64,000 bases of DNA from Desulfovibrio subterraneus (GTDB taxonomy: Bacteria > Desulfobacterota > Desulfovibrionia > Desulfovibrionales > Desulfovibrionaceae): the NCBI RefSeq assembly GCF_013340285.1, contig NZ_BLVO01000013.1:231574-295573 (forward strand), written 5' to 3'. Shown piece after piece: positions 47,088 through 55,028 of this stretch; the stretch's first letter is position 1, and each line of letters opens with the position of its first letter. Under the pieces are notes generated by a model that ran no database searches, was not told where the DNA came from, and saw only the letters and a program-made list of their open reading frames with translations. The position numbers were made by a program, and so were the translations under genes.

Positions 47088-47153
47088 TGTGTTCCTTCTG
47101 TTGTGATGGGGGGGGGCTTTGAGGCTTCGGAGGTGGTGGGGTTAATTGGCTGG

Positions 47154-47159
47154 TATAAT
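47154..47159 (+). promoter_or_regulatory. Extended -10 promoter for the structured RNA
   Basis: TGGTATAAT, a full TATAAT with the extended TGn element, which can compensate for the poor -35. Transcription would begin near 47166, seven bases before the first hairpin. Confidence 0.5.
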
Positions 47160-47165
47160 TGTGCT

Positions 47166-47358
47166 TGTACACTGCTGATAGCAGCCCTCCTTCCGGAACG
47201 GCTCGGAAGGTCAGCTAGCCAGAGCACTGCCTTACGCAAGGCCGCTTGCCTGCCTGCAGGGCGGTGGCAACAAATCACCGCCAGCCAGAGGGCATTTGAC
47301 CCTCATTTCTTTTGAGAAACGAGACACGAGAACGCCCAGCGGATAGCTGGGCGTTTTT
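47166..47358 (+). ncRNA. Probable structured RNA of about 190 nt with serial hairpins
   Basis: No protein frame fits, but the segment folds into consecutive stem-loops: CTGCT/AGCAG (47172-47184), CCTTCCG/CGGAAGG (47189-47210), GCCTT/AAGGC (47229-47242), GGCGGTG/CACCGCC (47260-47282), GAGGG/CCCTC (47288-47304) and the terminator (47331-47355). AGCCAGAG occurs twice between the stems. A promoter-like extended -10 lies at the left end. It could be a regulatory RNA or the RNA part of a two-component cargo unit with the membrane protein that follows. No known RNA family was recognised. Confidence 0.5.
47331..47358 (+). terminator. Terminator of the structured RNA
   Basis: 10-bp arms AACGCCCAGC and GCTGGGCGTT around GGATA, continuing in a T-run. 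It ends 26 bp before the next gene, so that gene needs read-through or its own start signal. Confidence 0.88.
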
Positions 47359-47384
47359 ACAGACTGATGATTGGGAGTTTGAGT

Positions 47385-48158
47385 ATGGATACTAATAAAG
47401 ATGGCATTTCTTTTTTTCGATCTATCCCGAAAGCTCCACGCATAAACGGGGAAGACCTTATTGCGTTTATTGTTGTAACAACGAGCTTATATTACTCGCT
47501 ACGATCAATTGTCGTTGATAGGTTGGTGGAATTGTATCCTGCTGGCGCATCCGAGGTGATGGGAAGTGGTGGTGCAATTTTCCCCGAATCTTTGTTAATG
47601 GGAATTCCGTTGATGATATCAATGGCAACCTCTTTTCTGATTACTTTTTTTATTTACAGCAGCTCTGGGAATAAGTTTATAATAAAAATTACTTTGTTTT
47701 TCGAAAATAAGAATGTTATATCTTTATTTATTTACGCATCTGTGTTGATAGTATTGGTGTCACTTATAAGTATGTTTGATTTATTTCACATGAAAAGCTA
47801 TTTAGATCGAAATGTCCCTTTTTGGTTTAAGTCGCTATATATTGTGATGCTTGGTATTTTAGCCTTGATGATATTGAAGTGTACATTTATTATAATGTAC
47901 ACGCTCATCAACTGTATTGTTTTTTCAATATTGATCGCGTGTCTTCTGATTGCTGTGAAAAGCAATTTCAAAGATGACGCTAAAACTGATTCAAGTCAGT
48001 ATGTAAATATTGAAATGAATGACGGGAGATATATATGCGGCGGTCTGGGATATGTAACAAACAATGAATTTCTTGTTTACACAAGTAATAGTACGTTCTT
48101 GATAGTCGAGCGAAGTGCTGTAAGGACTATAAGCCTTCCACCTGCTTGTCCCAACTGA
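47385..48158 (+). CDS. Multi-spanning membrane protein with soluble C-terminal domain
   Basis: 257-residue AT-rich gene. Four to five membrane helices are predicted (about 25-42, 70-92, 108-130, 145-165, 168-188). A soluble tail of 65 residues follows (SSQYVNIEMNDGRYICGGLG, then NNEFLVYTSNSTFLIVERSA), which looks like a small beta-rich domain. No family was recognised. ATG 47385 has GGGAG seven bases upstream. It sits between two terminators as a single-gene cargo unit. Membrane effectors of this shape occur in phage exclusion systems, but nothing here proves that. Confidence 0.6.
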   Translation: MDTNKDGISFFRSIPKAPRINGEDLIAFIVVTTSLYYSLRSIVVDRLVELYPAGASEVMGSGGAIFPESLLMGIPLMISMATSFLITFFIYSSSGNKFIIKITLFFENKNVISLFIYASVLIVLVSLISMFDLFHMKSYLDRNVPFWFKSLYIVMLGILALMILKCTFIIMYTLINCIVFSILIACLLIAVKSNFKDDAKTDSSQYVNIEMNDGRYICGGLGYVTNNEFLVYTSNSTFLIVERSAVRTISLPPACPN

Positions 48159-48203
48159 ACGTTTCACTGCTCCACATCATTTAGCAAGCCTTCGCCGCCA
48201 AAC

Positions 48204-48229
48204 AGCCCGATAATCTTCGGGCTTTTTTA
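48204..48229 (+). terminator. Terminator after the membrane protein gene
   Basis: 7-bp arms AGCCCGA and TCGGGCT around TAATCT, followed by TTTTTAT, 45 bp after the stop codon. Confidence 0.85.
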
Positions 48230-48319
48230 TTCCCCACATTGCGGCATCTGCGTTATAGATGTATGCGTTAATCGTCATTAAGGATAATTGCACCGTATAA
48301 ACGAAAGGAAGGAGGGGGA

Positions 48320-49888
48320 ATGGAGTCCTCGGCTGTAATTGCACTGATCCTCTTTTTTGTTGGGCTTGCGGCCATTGTTGCTGTGCCCGTATTGATTTTT
48401 AAGAAGAAAAAAATCGATGAACGGTTAAACAAATCGGAGAAAGGACGCCGGGACCTTGAAGAGCAGGTGGCCGATCTGATCCGTACTTTGGACCCCCTTC
48501 TCCCTCTGCAGGGGATCGTTGATGCGAAGGCTGAGGCCGATTCTATTCTCAAAGCTGCAAGAAAAAGTGCTTATACTCTTGAGCAGGAAGCAAGCCAATC
48601 CAAGGAGGCCGCAGAGAAACAGGCGGCTGAACTCTTGAGTAGTGCCCGTAAAGGTGCTCAAGGCTTGCGTGAAAAAGCACAGGGGACTTTGGATGAAGCC
48701 AAGCAAGAGGCTCAGCGAATTCTCGACAGCGCTCGTGCTCGAGCTGAATCAATTGCTGGAGATGCCTTCAAGGCCAAAGAGAATGCGGAGCTTTATGAGA
48801 AGGCTGCAAGAGCCATGAAGAACATCATTGATGGATACGGAGATGAATATCTTGTCCCAAACCGTAGCCTGCTTGATGATTTGGCTGAAGACTTTGGACA
48901 CAAGGAAGCAGGGGAGAAGCTCAAGGGAGCCCGGGCACATACCCGTAGCATGATAAAGAACGGCATTGCCGCCAAATGTGATTACGTTGCGCAGGACAAG
49001 CTCAATACGGCGCTCCGCTTTGTTCTTGATGCGTTTAACGGAAAAGTTGATATGACACTTGCCAAAGTGAAGTATGACAACTTCGGTAAGCTGAAGCAGG
49101 AAATCCTAGATGCCTACGGCCTTGTGAACCAGACGGGGAAAGCATTCAGAGATGCTCGAATTGAGCCAGACTATCTTGCTGCGAGACTGGAAGAACTAAA
49201 GTGGGCTGTAGCAACGCTTGAGCTTAAGAAGGAAGAACAGGAAGAACAGCGCCGCATTCAAGAGTTAATACGGGAAGAGGAAAAGGCTCGCCGGGATTTT
49301 GAAAAAGCCATGAAGCAGGCAGCCAAGGAAGAAAAAATGCTCCAAGAGGCCATGGACAAGGCTCGGAAAGAGATGGGGGATGCCACTGAAGAGCAGCGTG
49401 CTCGCCTTGAACAACAACTGCAGGAGTTGCAGCAAAAGCTTGAAGAGGCTGAGGCCAGAAACCAGCGGGCGATTTCCATGGCACAGCAAACCAAGCGTGG
49501 ACATGTGTACGTCATTTCCAACATTGGTTCATTTGGAGAAGATGTGTTCAAGATTGGCCTGACTCGCCGTCTGGAACCACTGGATCGCGTTCGCGAGCTC
49601 GGTGATGCTAGCGTTCCCTTCCCGTTTGATGTCCATGCCATGATTTACAGCGAAGACGCTCCGGCTCTTGAATCTGAATTGCATCGAACCTTCCAAGAAA
49701 GCCAGATGAATAAGGTAAACCCGCGAAAGGAATTTTTCCAGACAGGGCTACACGCGATTCGAGAGACGTTGGATGGAATGTCCATTGAGGCGCATTGGAC
49801 AATGAAGGCTGAAGCTATGGAATATCGGGAATCATTGGCGATGGCAAAATCTGCTGATATCGAACCCCTTGTAGCAGAGGCTGGCTAG
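48320..49888 (+). CDS. DUF4041 / T5orf172 (GIY-YIG-like) membrane-anchored coiled-coil protein
   Basis: 522 residues. One N-terminal membrane helix (about 5-27, AVIALILFFVGLAAIVAVPV) is followed by a long alanine- and glutamate-rich coiled coil (30-160), a DUF4041-like domain (about 160-310) and a second coiled coil (310-390). The C-terminal T5orf172 domain (394-480) has HVYVIS, FKIGLTRR, LESELHRTF and RKEFF, the residues that replace GIY-YIG in this nuclease branch. Proteins with this layout occur in phages and mobile elements. GGAGGGGGA directly precedes ATG 48320. It forms a unit with the 77-residue gene that follows. Confidence 0.85.
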   Translation: MESSAVIALILFFVGLAAIVAVPVLIFKKKKIDERLNKSEKGRRDLEEQVADLIRTLDPLLPLQGIVDAKAEADSILKAARKSAYTLEQEASQSKEAAEKQAAELLSSARKGAQGLREKAQGTLDEAKQEAQRILDSARARAESIAGDAFKAKENAELYEKAARAMKNIIDGYGDEYLVPNRSLLDDLAEDFGHKEAGEKLKGARAHTRSMIKNGIAAKCDYVAQDKLNTALRFVLDAFNGKVDMTLAKVKYDNFGKLKQEILDAYGLVNQTGKAFRDARIEPDYLAARLEELKWAVATLELKKEEQEEQRRIQELIREEEKARRDFEKAMKQAAKEEKMLQEAMDKARKEMGDATEEQRARLEQQLQELQQKLEEAEARNQRAISMAQQTKRGHVYVISNIGSFGEDVFKIGLTRRLEPLDRVRELGDASVPFPFDVHAMIYSEDAPALESELHRTFQESQMNKVNPRKEFFQTGLHAIRETLDGMSIEAHWTMKAEAMEYRESLAMAKSADIEPLVAEAG

Positions 49889-49928
49889 CAAGCGGTATTG
49901 TAACTTAAACAACGCAAAGGGAGGCATC

Positions 49929-50162
49929 ATGGGTTGGTCACAGGATGACGATAAGAAAAAGAAGAAGAAAGATGCAGGATACGTTGCCTGTTCAGAGGAT
50001 TGGGAGTTCGATCCGATCCTTTCGCAAATGGAGGATGAGTTCGACCATCTTTCCGAGGAAACAATACACAAGGCATTTAAGTCTTGCTGTAAAGAAGTTA
50101 AAACGCCCCGCCCTGTTGATGATTTTGTGGATTGTATGAGGGAAAAGTTGCGGAATAAATAG
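49929..50162 (+). CDS. Small charged protein after the DUF4041 gene
   Basis: 77-residue soluble protein. It opens with an acidic-then-basic patch (DDDKKKKKKDAG) and has a helical acidic middle (LSQMEDEFDHLSEETIHKAF) with a Cys-Cys pair and two further cysteines. Not recognised. AAGGGAGG lies five bases before ATG. It lies 40 bp behind the DUF4041 gene and before a shared terminator, so a functional partnership is possible. Confidence 0.65.
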   Translation: MGWSQDDDKKKKKKDAGYVACSEDWEFDPILSQMEDEFDHLSEETIHKAFKSCCKEVKTPRPVDDFVDCMREKLRNK

Positions 50163-50170
50163 GGCTGTTA

Positions 50171-50204
50171 AGCGCCCCGCTACATCAAGACCGGGGCGCT
50201 TTTG
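50171..50204 (+). terminator. Terminator of the DUF4041 unit
   Basis: 9-bp arms AGCGCCCCG and CGGGGCGCT around a 12-base loop, followed by TTTG and TTTC. Near-identical to the hairpin at 51874. Confidence 0.9.
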
Positions 50205-50434
50205 TTTCTTTTCTTCAGGCCTCTTTTCCCCAGCTTGCTCCTAAGAGATGTTTACGCAATCGAGGGTGGGATCCAATTGAGGGGGGCGAACGTGCGGAGG
50301 TGTTTCTGTAAGGTGAAATAATGCGTGAAAGTCAAGTCATAATCATATACGTGATAATTTGTTAGTTAAGAGTGACATTGCGGGTGCAGAGTGAACGGTC
50401 ATGATTTGTTTATTCGATTTCTAGGGAGGGAGTA

Positions 50435-51646
50435 GTGTCTTATTTACATGAATATTTGGATAAAATGCAAAAGGATCATTTAGGTATTCTTGATCTACAG
50501 CAAGAGCTGTCCAAACAACTCGAGGAAATAAACAAAATTTGGGAGTGCTATTCCTTTGTCTACGCCTCGGCATTGACGAAGGATGTTCCCACGTTATCAA
50601 TGAACTCTGATGATTTTCATGTCATTCACGACATGATGGCTGGAGATAAGCCAAAGCGTGTGTTAGTATACCTCCAAACTCCTGGAGGATGTGGGCAAAC
50701 AGCCGAACGGATAGCCAAATTTTTGCATGAACGTTTTGAGGAAGTTCACTTTCTTATTGCGGGAGATGCGATGAGTGCAGGCACTATACTTGCGTTATCC
50801 GGGCATGAGATATTGATGTCAGACGGCGGCAGCTTAGGCCCGATAGATGCCCAAATGCGGATTGGTCGTTCTTGGTGTTCTGCTCATGACTATATTACAT
50901 GGATGGAAACATTGCGGACTAAAGTTCAGCAGGAAGGTGGGGTCCACCCTGTGGATGGCACGATTTTGGCACAAATTAGTCCGGGAGAGGTTCGAGGAGT
51001 TCATACGGCCTTAAGCTTTGCCATTGATAGAGTTGAGCGATGGCTTACACAGTATAAATTCCGAGATTGGAGCACTACAGAAGGCCGTAGGCTTCCCGTT
51101 GATGAGGATATGCGAAAAGCTAGAGCACGGGAAATCGCTAACGAGTTAACAAATCAGGAAAAATGGCGTTCTCACGGCACGCGCTTGACAATCAGTGACC
51201 TGCGAGAACTCGGGTTACAGATTCACCGCGTCGAGGATCACCCTGAACTTGCTGAACCTGTTGCCCGTGTAAAGGCATTGTTGTGGGTTATTTTTAGCAA
51301 TAGTACCATTTTCAAGATGTATGCGGATTCAGAGAAACGAATCAATAGACAAGCATCAGTCGCACATCAGGATGTAAATCCAAGAAATGCCGAATTGTTA
51401 GAAATGGATGTCCAGTGTCAACGATGTAATGCTCATCATAAATTTATCGCTCGATTTACTGACAACGAGGCCACGCGCAAGGCCATTGAGCAAAAGGGCA
51501 CTCAGTTGTTTCCCAAGGACAATAAGTTGACATGTTCATGTGGATTTGTAATTGACCTTACCGGCCAACGTGCGCATATAGAGAACATGGTGGGGAAAAA
51601 AATTCTCGATGACCTACAAGCAGGAGGGGCTCATGGAACATCCTAA
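50435..51646 (+). CDS. Serine protease of the SDH/SppA/ClpP class with C-terminal zinc ribbon
   Basis: 403-residue soluble protein. The crotonase-fold protease core has VLVYLQTPGGCGQTAERIAK, the catalytic Ser in AGDAMSAGTILAL (Ser114) and MSDGGSLGPIDAQM, the pattern of serine dehydrogenase (SDH) proteinases and SppA. The C-terminal 90 residues carry a zinc-ribbon-like pair, CQRCNAHHKF and CSCGF. There is no signal peptide, so it is cytoplasmic. The start is GTG 50435 with GGGAGG six bases upstream. The AT-rich 230 bp before it should contain its promoter. It overlaps a 62-residue gene by 14 bp. Target unknown; proteases of this class occur in several phage-borne gene sets. Confidence 0.82.
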   Translation: MSYLHEYLDKMQKDHLGILDLQQELSKQLEEINKIWECYSFVYASALTKDVPTLSMNSDDFHVIHDMMAGDKPKRVLVYLQTPGGCGQTAERIAKFLHERFEEVHFLIAGDAMSAGTILALSGHEILMSDGGSLGPIDAQMRIGRSWCSAHDYITWMETLRTKVQQEGGVHPVDGTILAQISPGEVRGVHTALSFAIDRVERWLTQYKFRDWSTTEGRRLPVDEDMRKARAREIANELTNQEKWRSHGTRLTISDLRELGLQIHRVEDHPELAEPVARVKALLWVIFSNSTIFKMYADSEKRINRQASVAHQDVNPRNAELLEMDVQCQRCNAHHKFIARFTDNEATRKAIEQKGTQLFPKDNKLTCSCGFVIDLTGQRAHIENMVGKKILDDLQAGGAHGTS

Positions 51647-51821
51647 GGATAGTGGATACCGCGAAGATGAACGGTTCAATCTGAAAGAGCATGAACTGCT
51701 TATTGAGATGGCGAAGACTGCCATGCCCAAGGTAACCATTGTTGACTGCTCGCGCTGCGCGCATGTTACCTTCCACGCGTTACCTCAGGAAGATAATTAC
51801 TACATGTCCGCGACATCGTAG
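51633..51821 (+). CDS. Small partner protein of the SDH protease
   Basis: 62 residues with a CSRC motif (TIVDCSRCAHVTFHALPQED), perhaps half a zinc site, after a charged helical start (HPKDSGYREDERFNLKEHEL). AGGAGG lies five bases before ATG 51633, inside the protease gene, and the frames overlap by 14 bp, so both are made together. Candidate regulator, adaptor or substrate of the protease. Confidence 0.65.
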   Translation: MEHPKDSGYREDERFNLKEHELLIEMAKTAMPKVTIVDCSRCAHVTFHALPQEDNYYMSATS

Positions 51822-51873
51822 TCGGAACTCAATCGCTCGCCTGTCACAGATGGACAGGGAGTCGGAGTTTTTT

Positions 51874-51908
51874 AGCGCCCCGTTCCTTCAGGACCGGGGC
51901 GCTTCTAT
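51874..51908 (+). terminator. Terminator of the SDH protease unit
   Basis: Arms AGCGCCCCG and CGGGGCGCT, with the loop and T-rich tail closely matching those at 50171-50204. It also covers the end of the convergent gene at 51905. Confidence 0.88.
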
Positions 51909-52240
51909 TTCTTCCCCCCCAACACCCTCTTCCCCAACTCCGTCAGCACATACCTGTGCTGCCGTGGCCCGAGCTCCACGATCTTGATGTAGCCCTTGGC
52001 GCGGAGCGATTCGCATGAGCGGTAGGGCATGCCGGGTGGAACATCCAGCTGCAGGCGGATGAGGTTGCGGTACTGGTCCAGAAGCTGAATAGCTCGCTGG
52101 ATTTTGGCGGGAGGCCATGGGCGGGTGCGCTCGAACTCAAGCATGAATTCGGGCTCGCCGTGGCCTTGAAGGCCTTTGCGGATGGATATGCCGTGCCGCT
52201 GCAGGTGCCGGACCGGATCCCAGAAGACTGAGTCGCGCAT
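51905..52240 (-). CDS. Hypothetical winged-helix-like phage protein
   Basis: 111-residue basic protein. The C-terminal half resembles a winged helix of the ArsR/MarR kind: MPYRSCESLRAKGYIKIVEL, with a wing GPRQHRYVLTELGKRVL. The N-terminal half (WPPAKIQRAIQLLDQYRNLI) is helical. Not recognised as a named family. It is on the tail-operon strand but separated from that operon by the hairpin at 52258. A regulatory role is likely only from the fold. Confidence 0.5.
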   Translation of the reverse strand: MRDSVFWDPVRHLQRHGISIRKGLQGHGEPEFMLEFERTRPWPPAKIQRAIQLLDQYRNLIRLQLDVPPGMPYRSCESLRAKGYIKIVELGPRQHRYVLTELGKRVLGGKK

Positions 52241-52257
52241 TGACTCAATCTAGCAGA

Positions 52258-52307
52258 AAAAGGCTATAGCGCATCTCAACGCAAGTTGAGGTCCGCTATA
52301 GCCTTTT
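52258..52307. terminator. Long nested hairpin at the end of the tail operon
   Basis: 14-bp outer arms AAAAGGCTATAGCG and CGCTATAGCCTTTT enclose a second perfect hairpin, CTCAAC-GCAA-GTTGAG (52275-52290). The A- and T-ends make it bidirectional. It lies 22 bp beyond the last tail gene. Confidence 0.85.
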
Positions 52308-52329
52308 GTGTTGTCGGGGGAGGTGGGGT

Positions 52330-52800
52330 CTACGCGGTGGGCTCCGCATTGGCTGCAGGTGCCTGCGGCCACACGATCTCATTCGGGAAGCCAGCCTGTT
52401 CCGGCACGCCTTCCAGTGCAATGGCATAGGCATCCCACGCGGCAATGCTGGCGTTGATTTCGGCGGTATCTGCTCCGGCGGTCACAGCCGTGCGGTGTCT
52501 GCGCAGCAGCTGCATCATGGCAGGGTCATAGACCTCACGCATGAGTCGGTCACGTTCCGCACGGCCCAGCGCTGCCAGTTCCTCGGTTCTGGGGGCAGGT
52601 GGGGTAAAGGAGATGCTGCCGTCTGCGTGCACCACGGAGTTGTGCGGGCCTGCAAGGTGGGCCTGTTCGCCGAAGGTTGCCGTAACTTCATCAGCAGAAA
52701 GCTCACGGGCACCACGCTTCAGCCACATGGCTGCATCTTCGTCGTTGTCAGTGTTGACCACCCGGCTGTCCAGAATAAACACACGAATTGTACTAGGCAT
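52330..52800 (-). CDS. Tail fibre assembly / tail assembly chaperone protein
   Basis: 156-residue protein, last gene of the tail operon. The C-terminal half (about 80-156) matches the Caudovirales tail fibre assembly pattern: AERDRLMREVYDPAMMQLLR, then an Ala-rich helix and the ending PEQAGFPNEIVWPQAP. The N-terminal part starts MPSTIRVFILDSRVVNTDND. It follows the tail fibre gene by 12 bp, as expected for a chaperone that helps fibre trimerisation. A shortened relative lies at 37294. Confidence 0.75.
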   Translation of the reverse strand: MPSTIRVFILDSRVVNTDNDEDAAMWLKRGARELSADEVTATFGEQAHLAGPHNSVVHADGSISFTPPAPRTEELAALGRAERDRLMREVYDPAMMQLLRRHRTAVTAGADTAEINASIAAWDAYAIALEGVPEQAGFPNEIVWPQAPAANAEPTA

Positions 52801-52812
52801 GGGAAGATTCTC

Positions 52813-54360
52813 CTATTGGTAGGCTCTCAGTGTGGCCCCGGTCTGAATGCTCTGAATATAGATTTCAATAGCGGGGGCGGTTGGAACCAACACGAACGAT
52901 GACGGAGTGACAGAGGTAAAGTTGGCACGCGAGGCCATGCCGTGATAGCGGCTGGTAGATGTTGTCACAGCATCCAGCGTGCCGCTGATTACCCTGTAGA
53001 GCACTCCATCATCAGATGTGTCCGTCAGGGAAATAAACAGGGGCTTCCCTACAATCAGATCCGGTATGGTCCACGTTCCGGCAGCACCGCGCGAGCCTTT
53101 CAGTTCTACGATGCTGCGATATTCAACATCGCCCTTGTCCACCTTGTCCCCGTTGATGGCAGCCACCTGAGCAGCCAGCGCCAGCATATCCACTTGCGCG
53201 GCGTTTACGGCCACATCTGCCACCTTGATGCAGGGCAGCACATAGGATCGCTTGACGTGGTTCTCGGCACCGCCGGTGGTCGAAGTGAGCCCCTGAAAAG
53301 TCGGGACATAATTATAGCTCTGCAAAGCTCGCGTGGCTTCGCCTGGCACATCCTCGGCCGTTACTCCGTAAATGTTGTGGGAGACCTCATAGTCACCCAC
53401 GCCGTTGTTATGATGATGCGCAAGCAGTTCCTCACCGGCCCAATCCCCTGCTTCCTTGCCCGCAACTCCTTCCTGTGCAGCTGAAAAATAGTGCTTATAG
53501 CACGGCAGGATGATGTGGGTGTCCGTCAAAGCGTATCGCCCGCAGCTGCCTTCATTCGTTGCTGCAGCGGCATCCCATGCCTCTTCGGTGGCAAGGTAGC
53601 CCCCATCGGCAAGTACACGGGCCACGAGCTGAGGATAGACGGTGCGCAGGAATTTCTGCTTTACGTTCACGGCCACGGAGCCGGGGTCCGGCTTGCCGGT
53701 GCTCGGGAAGTGCAAGGTGCCTACAGGCATACCAGCCACGGTACCCCACGCAAGGGAGCCGTCTTCCTGCTTGATGATTACCTGCCCCGTCTCGCCACCA
53801 GGAGGCAGCGTTGCATGCGGGTCGTCCTTGTCCTGAATATGCCCGGCAAGGGCTTGAAAGGCTTCGCCGTGCGCATCCGGGCTATTGTTATGCATCGCCA
53901 TGGCCCGATCCACGAACTCCCGCGTGGCCGTAACCACGGAAGGATCAATGGTCAGCTTGATGGTGGAAGCATTGCTGATGGCAAGCACGGCGCGAAGGCA
54001 CAGCTCCTTGCCCACGCCGCTATCAAGCAGGGGCTTGTAGGTGGTGGGGTAGCCGCCAATGGCGAAGAGGTCACCATCAGCATCATACAGGCCAACCTCG
54101 CGCACGGTGAAGCCGCCCACGTCCTGCGGCACCACGACTTCGGCAACGGTCCAGCTCGGGTTCTGCGGATGGATGTAGATGGAGTTCACAGGGCGGCGAT
54201 GCACTTCGCGAACCAGCGCGACCATGGCCTCGCTGGGTACAATGTCGCTGCCGTTGCCGTCGCCCAGCGCGAACTCGGTAATCTGCACCGGCGTGCCGTT
54301 CTGGGCTGCAGCAAGCTTGGCTTTCCCTTTGTTGGTCAGAAGAGTGTAATAGTTGGGCAC
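52813..54360 (-). CDS. Tail fibre protein (gpH-like)
   Basis: 515-residue receptor-binding or fibre protein. The N-terminal 160 residues are the conserved gpH/DUF3751-type baseplate attachment domain (NYYTLLTNKGKAKLAAAQNG, LGDGNGSDIVPSE, REVGLYDADGDLFAIGG). A helical and glycine-rich shaft follows, and then a C-terminal part that is probably the variable tip. The start is GTG 54360 with GGAGG five bases upstream; the longer frame to 54468 overlaps gene I without a site. It lies 14 bp after the gpI gene. Confidence 0.87.
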   Translation of the reverse strand: MPNYYTLLTNKGKAKLAAAQNGTPVQITEFALGDGNGSDIVPSEAMVALVREVHRRPVNSIYIHPQNPSWTVAEVVVPQDVGGFTVREVGLYDADGDLFAIGGYPTTYKPLLDSGVGKELCLRAVLAISNASTIKLTIDPSVVTATREFVDRAMAMHNNSPDAHGEAFQALAGHIQDKDDPHATLPPGGETGQVIIKQEDGSLAWGTVAGMPVGTLHFPSTGKPDPGSVAVNVKQKFLRTVYPQLVARVLADGGYLATEEAWDAAAATNEGSCGRYALTDTHIILPCYKHYFSAAQEGVAGKEAGDWAGEELLAHHHNNGVGDYEVSHNIYGVTAEDVPGEATRALQSYNYVPTFQGLTSTTGGAENHVKRSYVLPCIKVADVAVNAAQVDMLALAAQVAAINGDKVDKGDVEYRSIVELKGSRGAAGTWTIPDLIVGKPLFISLTDTSDDGVLYRVISGTLDAVTTSTSRYHGMASRANFTSVTPSSFVLVPTAPAIEIYIQSIQTGATLRAYQ

Positions 54361-54374
54361 GGTTTCCTCCGTGG

Positions 54375-55028
54375 CTACAGGGGGTTGATGTGGGAAATTT
54401 CGGCACTCTGATAGCCGACACCGAAGCGGATATCTGCAGGGGGAACATCCGGTGTTGCCGGTTCCCACGGGTACACGGTGATGAGCTCGCCGCCGGAGAG
54501 CTGTGCTCCGACATAGGGACTGCCATAGCCGGTGAGAAACACGGTGATGCCGTCCGGATGCTGGCTCTTGCGTTTGGTGGCCTCCACAACTGTGTCGATC
54601 TGGCCGTAGAGCTCCTGATCCAGTCCCATGTTGGTGACTTCCACCTCGATGCGGAAGGTGCCGGGCGTACCACCGTATTCAAACCACTGGCGCACGGTGC
54701 CGTTGCCATAGAGTGTGGCAAGGGCATCCTCCACGCAGTACACAGTGCCGTGATGCATGCGCCAGATCAGCGCCTTACGGATGAGATCGCGCTTCTTGGC
54801 AACGGGCAGGGTGTCCGCCCAGAACAGCACGCGGAACTGCTTGGCGAGCAGAGAGAGCATGGGCTCCTGCAGCTCGTCCACGCGGGAAAGGACGGCAGGC
54901 ACGGGAATGTCTGCAATGATGCGGGCACACTCCATGTCCGCAGCCTCGGCACAGGCCAGCATGATCGGATCCTCGTCGATGGAATCCGGCAGCAGTTGCG
55001 AAAGGTGTATGTCGGTGACCTTTGCCAT
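54375..55028 (-). CDS. Phage tail protein I (gpI)
   Basis: 217-residue baseplate protein of P2-like phages. The sequence has the gpI pattern: an N-terminal MAKVTDIHLSQLLPDSIDED, the LLAKQFRVLFWADTLPVAKK segment, then IWRMHHGTVYCVEDALATLY and the beta-rich end. In P2, gpI joins the baseplate edge near gpJ. Its start overlaps the gpJ stop by one base, so the two are translationally coupled. Confidence 0.9.
   Translation of the reverse strand: MAKVTDIHLSQLLPDSIDEDPIMLACAEAADMECARIIADIPVPAVLSRVDELQEPMLSLLAKQFRVLFWADTLPVAKKRDLIRKALIWRMHHGTVYCVEDALATLYGNGTVRQWFEYGGTPGTFRIEVEVTNMGLDQELYGQIDTVVEATKRKSQHPDGITVFLTGYGSPYVGAQLSGGELITVYPWEPATPDVPPADIRFGVGYQSAEISHINPL

Noticed and set aside
47166-47358. 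CRISPR array or tandem repeat for the hairpin region
   Set aside because: The stems differ in sequence and spacing; no repeat-spacer pattern. No CRISPR array was seen anywhere in the window.
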